The notes under the pieces are model-generated. The model ran no database searches and had not been told where the DNA came from. It saw nothing but the letters and a program-made list of their open reading frames with translations. The position numbers and the translations under genes are program-made. Below, piece after piece: positions 63,705 through 64,000 of a DNA stretch of 64,000 nucleotides. Source of the stretch: Candidatus Eiseniibacteriota bacterium (GTDB taxonomy: Bacteria; Orphanbacterota; Orphanbacteria; Orphanbacterales; Orphanbacteraceae); NCBI GenBank assembly GCA_029262235.1, contig JAJCZU010000002.1, positions 930,001-994,000 on the forward strand. The letters are read 5' to 3'. Position 1 is the stretch's first letter, and every line of letters begins with the position of its first letter.

Positions 63705-64000
63705 ATGGAATCAGGCGCGATACTCGACGACGACTTGAATGAAGAGCCGCAATGTTCAGTCCTTGTCCCGACCGATCGGGACGAGACCTATTCGATTGTT
63801 GCCGATCCGGGCAACCTGGCCGGCTGGTGGTCTCGCCCGGGCCGCTCCGTAAGCGGGACAGGAGTGAACAAGGTCCACTTCGACGCGGACCCCGCACTCC
63901 ATCGCGTGGATCTGCGATGGGGGGAAGATGGTGACTGGCGCCATGTGCGGGTCGCGGTCGACGACGAGGGAACCGGATCACGCGTCACCATGACGGTTCT
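63705..64000 (+). CDS. SRPBCC-like protein, truncated by the window end
   Basis: The start is ATG 63705 with AGG upstream, 18 bp after the synthase. The frame is open to the window edge with 98 complete codons. VLVPTDRDETYSIVADPGNLAGWW and HRVDLRWGEDGDWRHVRVAV look like the start of a START/SRPBCC lipid-binding or coenzyme Q-type fold. Being partial, it cannot be assigned further. Confidence 0.6.
   Translation, partial: MESGAILDDDLNEEPQCSVLVPTDRDETYSIVADPGNLAGWWSRPGRSVSGTGVNKVHFDADPALHRVDLRWGEDGDWRHVRVAVDDEGTGSRVTMTV

Overview
The window is about 60% GC bacterial chromosome, densely packed with genes. It shows no rRNA, CRISPR array, insertion sequence or phage gene. No marker fixes the phylum. 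Three secreted proteins end in the FlgD-like/type IX-style C-terminal domain (PNPFNP, then SGxYFYRL), other lipoproteins carry Fn3 modules, and there is a DUF5683-like membrane protein. Together these suggest a diderm of the FCB (Fibrobacteres-Chlorobi-Bacteroidetes) superphylum or a neighbouring candidate phylum. This placement is an inference.

Layout. (1) Positions 1-18470, + strand: an exopolysaccharide (EPS) locus. It begins with a degenerate phosphoglycosyltransferase, a secreted propeller protein and an NtrC-type regulator. An almost continuously overlapping operon follows: Wza-like export protein, chain-length determinant, tyrosine autokinase, two tandem GT2 enzymes, FemAB-like protein, O-antigen-ligase-like protein, DegT-like aminotransferase, another GT2, NodB deacetylase, GT4 and WecB. 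(2) 18449-22238, - strand: three more overlapping glycosyltransferases, converging on wecB. (3) 22572-28967, + strand: a 1721-residue repeat protein, then a gene with an in-frame TGA that reads best as a selenoprotein. (4) tRNA-Lys, a GT39 enzyme and a membrane sulfatase-like protein. (5) 32651-41389, - strand: tRNA-Leu, then tig-clpP-clpX-lon-engB-aminotransferase-purA, apparently one transcription unit. (6) 41558-46992, - strand: an intact small phosphoglycosyltransferase, an Fn3 lipoprotein, a DUF5683-like protein and a DUF3473-type deacetylase. (7) 47053-52593, + strand: a peptide-type ABC importer without its ATPases, and a repeat lipoprotein followed by a terminator. (8) 52719-55681: two small secreted proteins and a POTRA/beta-barrel protein. 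(9) 55710-60509: hemX-like, hemA, hemC, hemD, hemB, taking glutamyl-tRNA to uroporphyrinogen III. (10) 60595-64000: an orphan pseudopilin, a pterin unit (PTPS-III-like, unknown gene, folE), a squalene/phytoene synthase and a truncated SRPBCC-like gene.

Two themes stand out. First, the gene at 27906-28967 has Sec-Gly-Ile-Cys where thioredoxin-fold relatives have Cys-x-x-Cys, and a stem-loop directly after the TGA. Second, several EPS components keep their fold but have lost the signature catalytic residue: the phosphoglycosyltransferase lacks its Asp-Glu dyad, the response regulator has Glu for the phospho-acceptor Asp, and one GT2 lacks its DxD. The locus resembles exosortase-associated EPS clusters, yet no exosortase or PEP-CTERM protein is present here.
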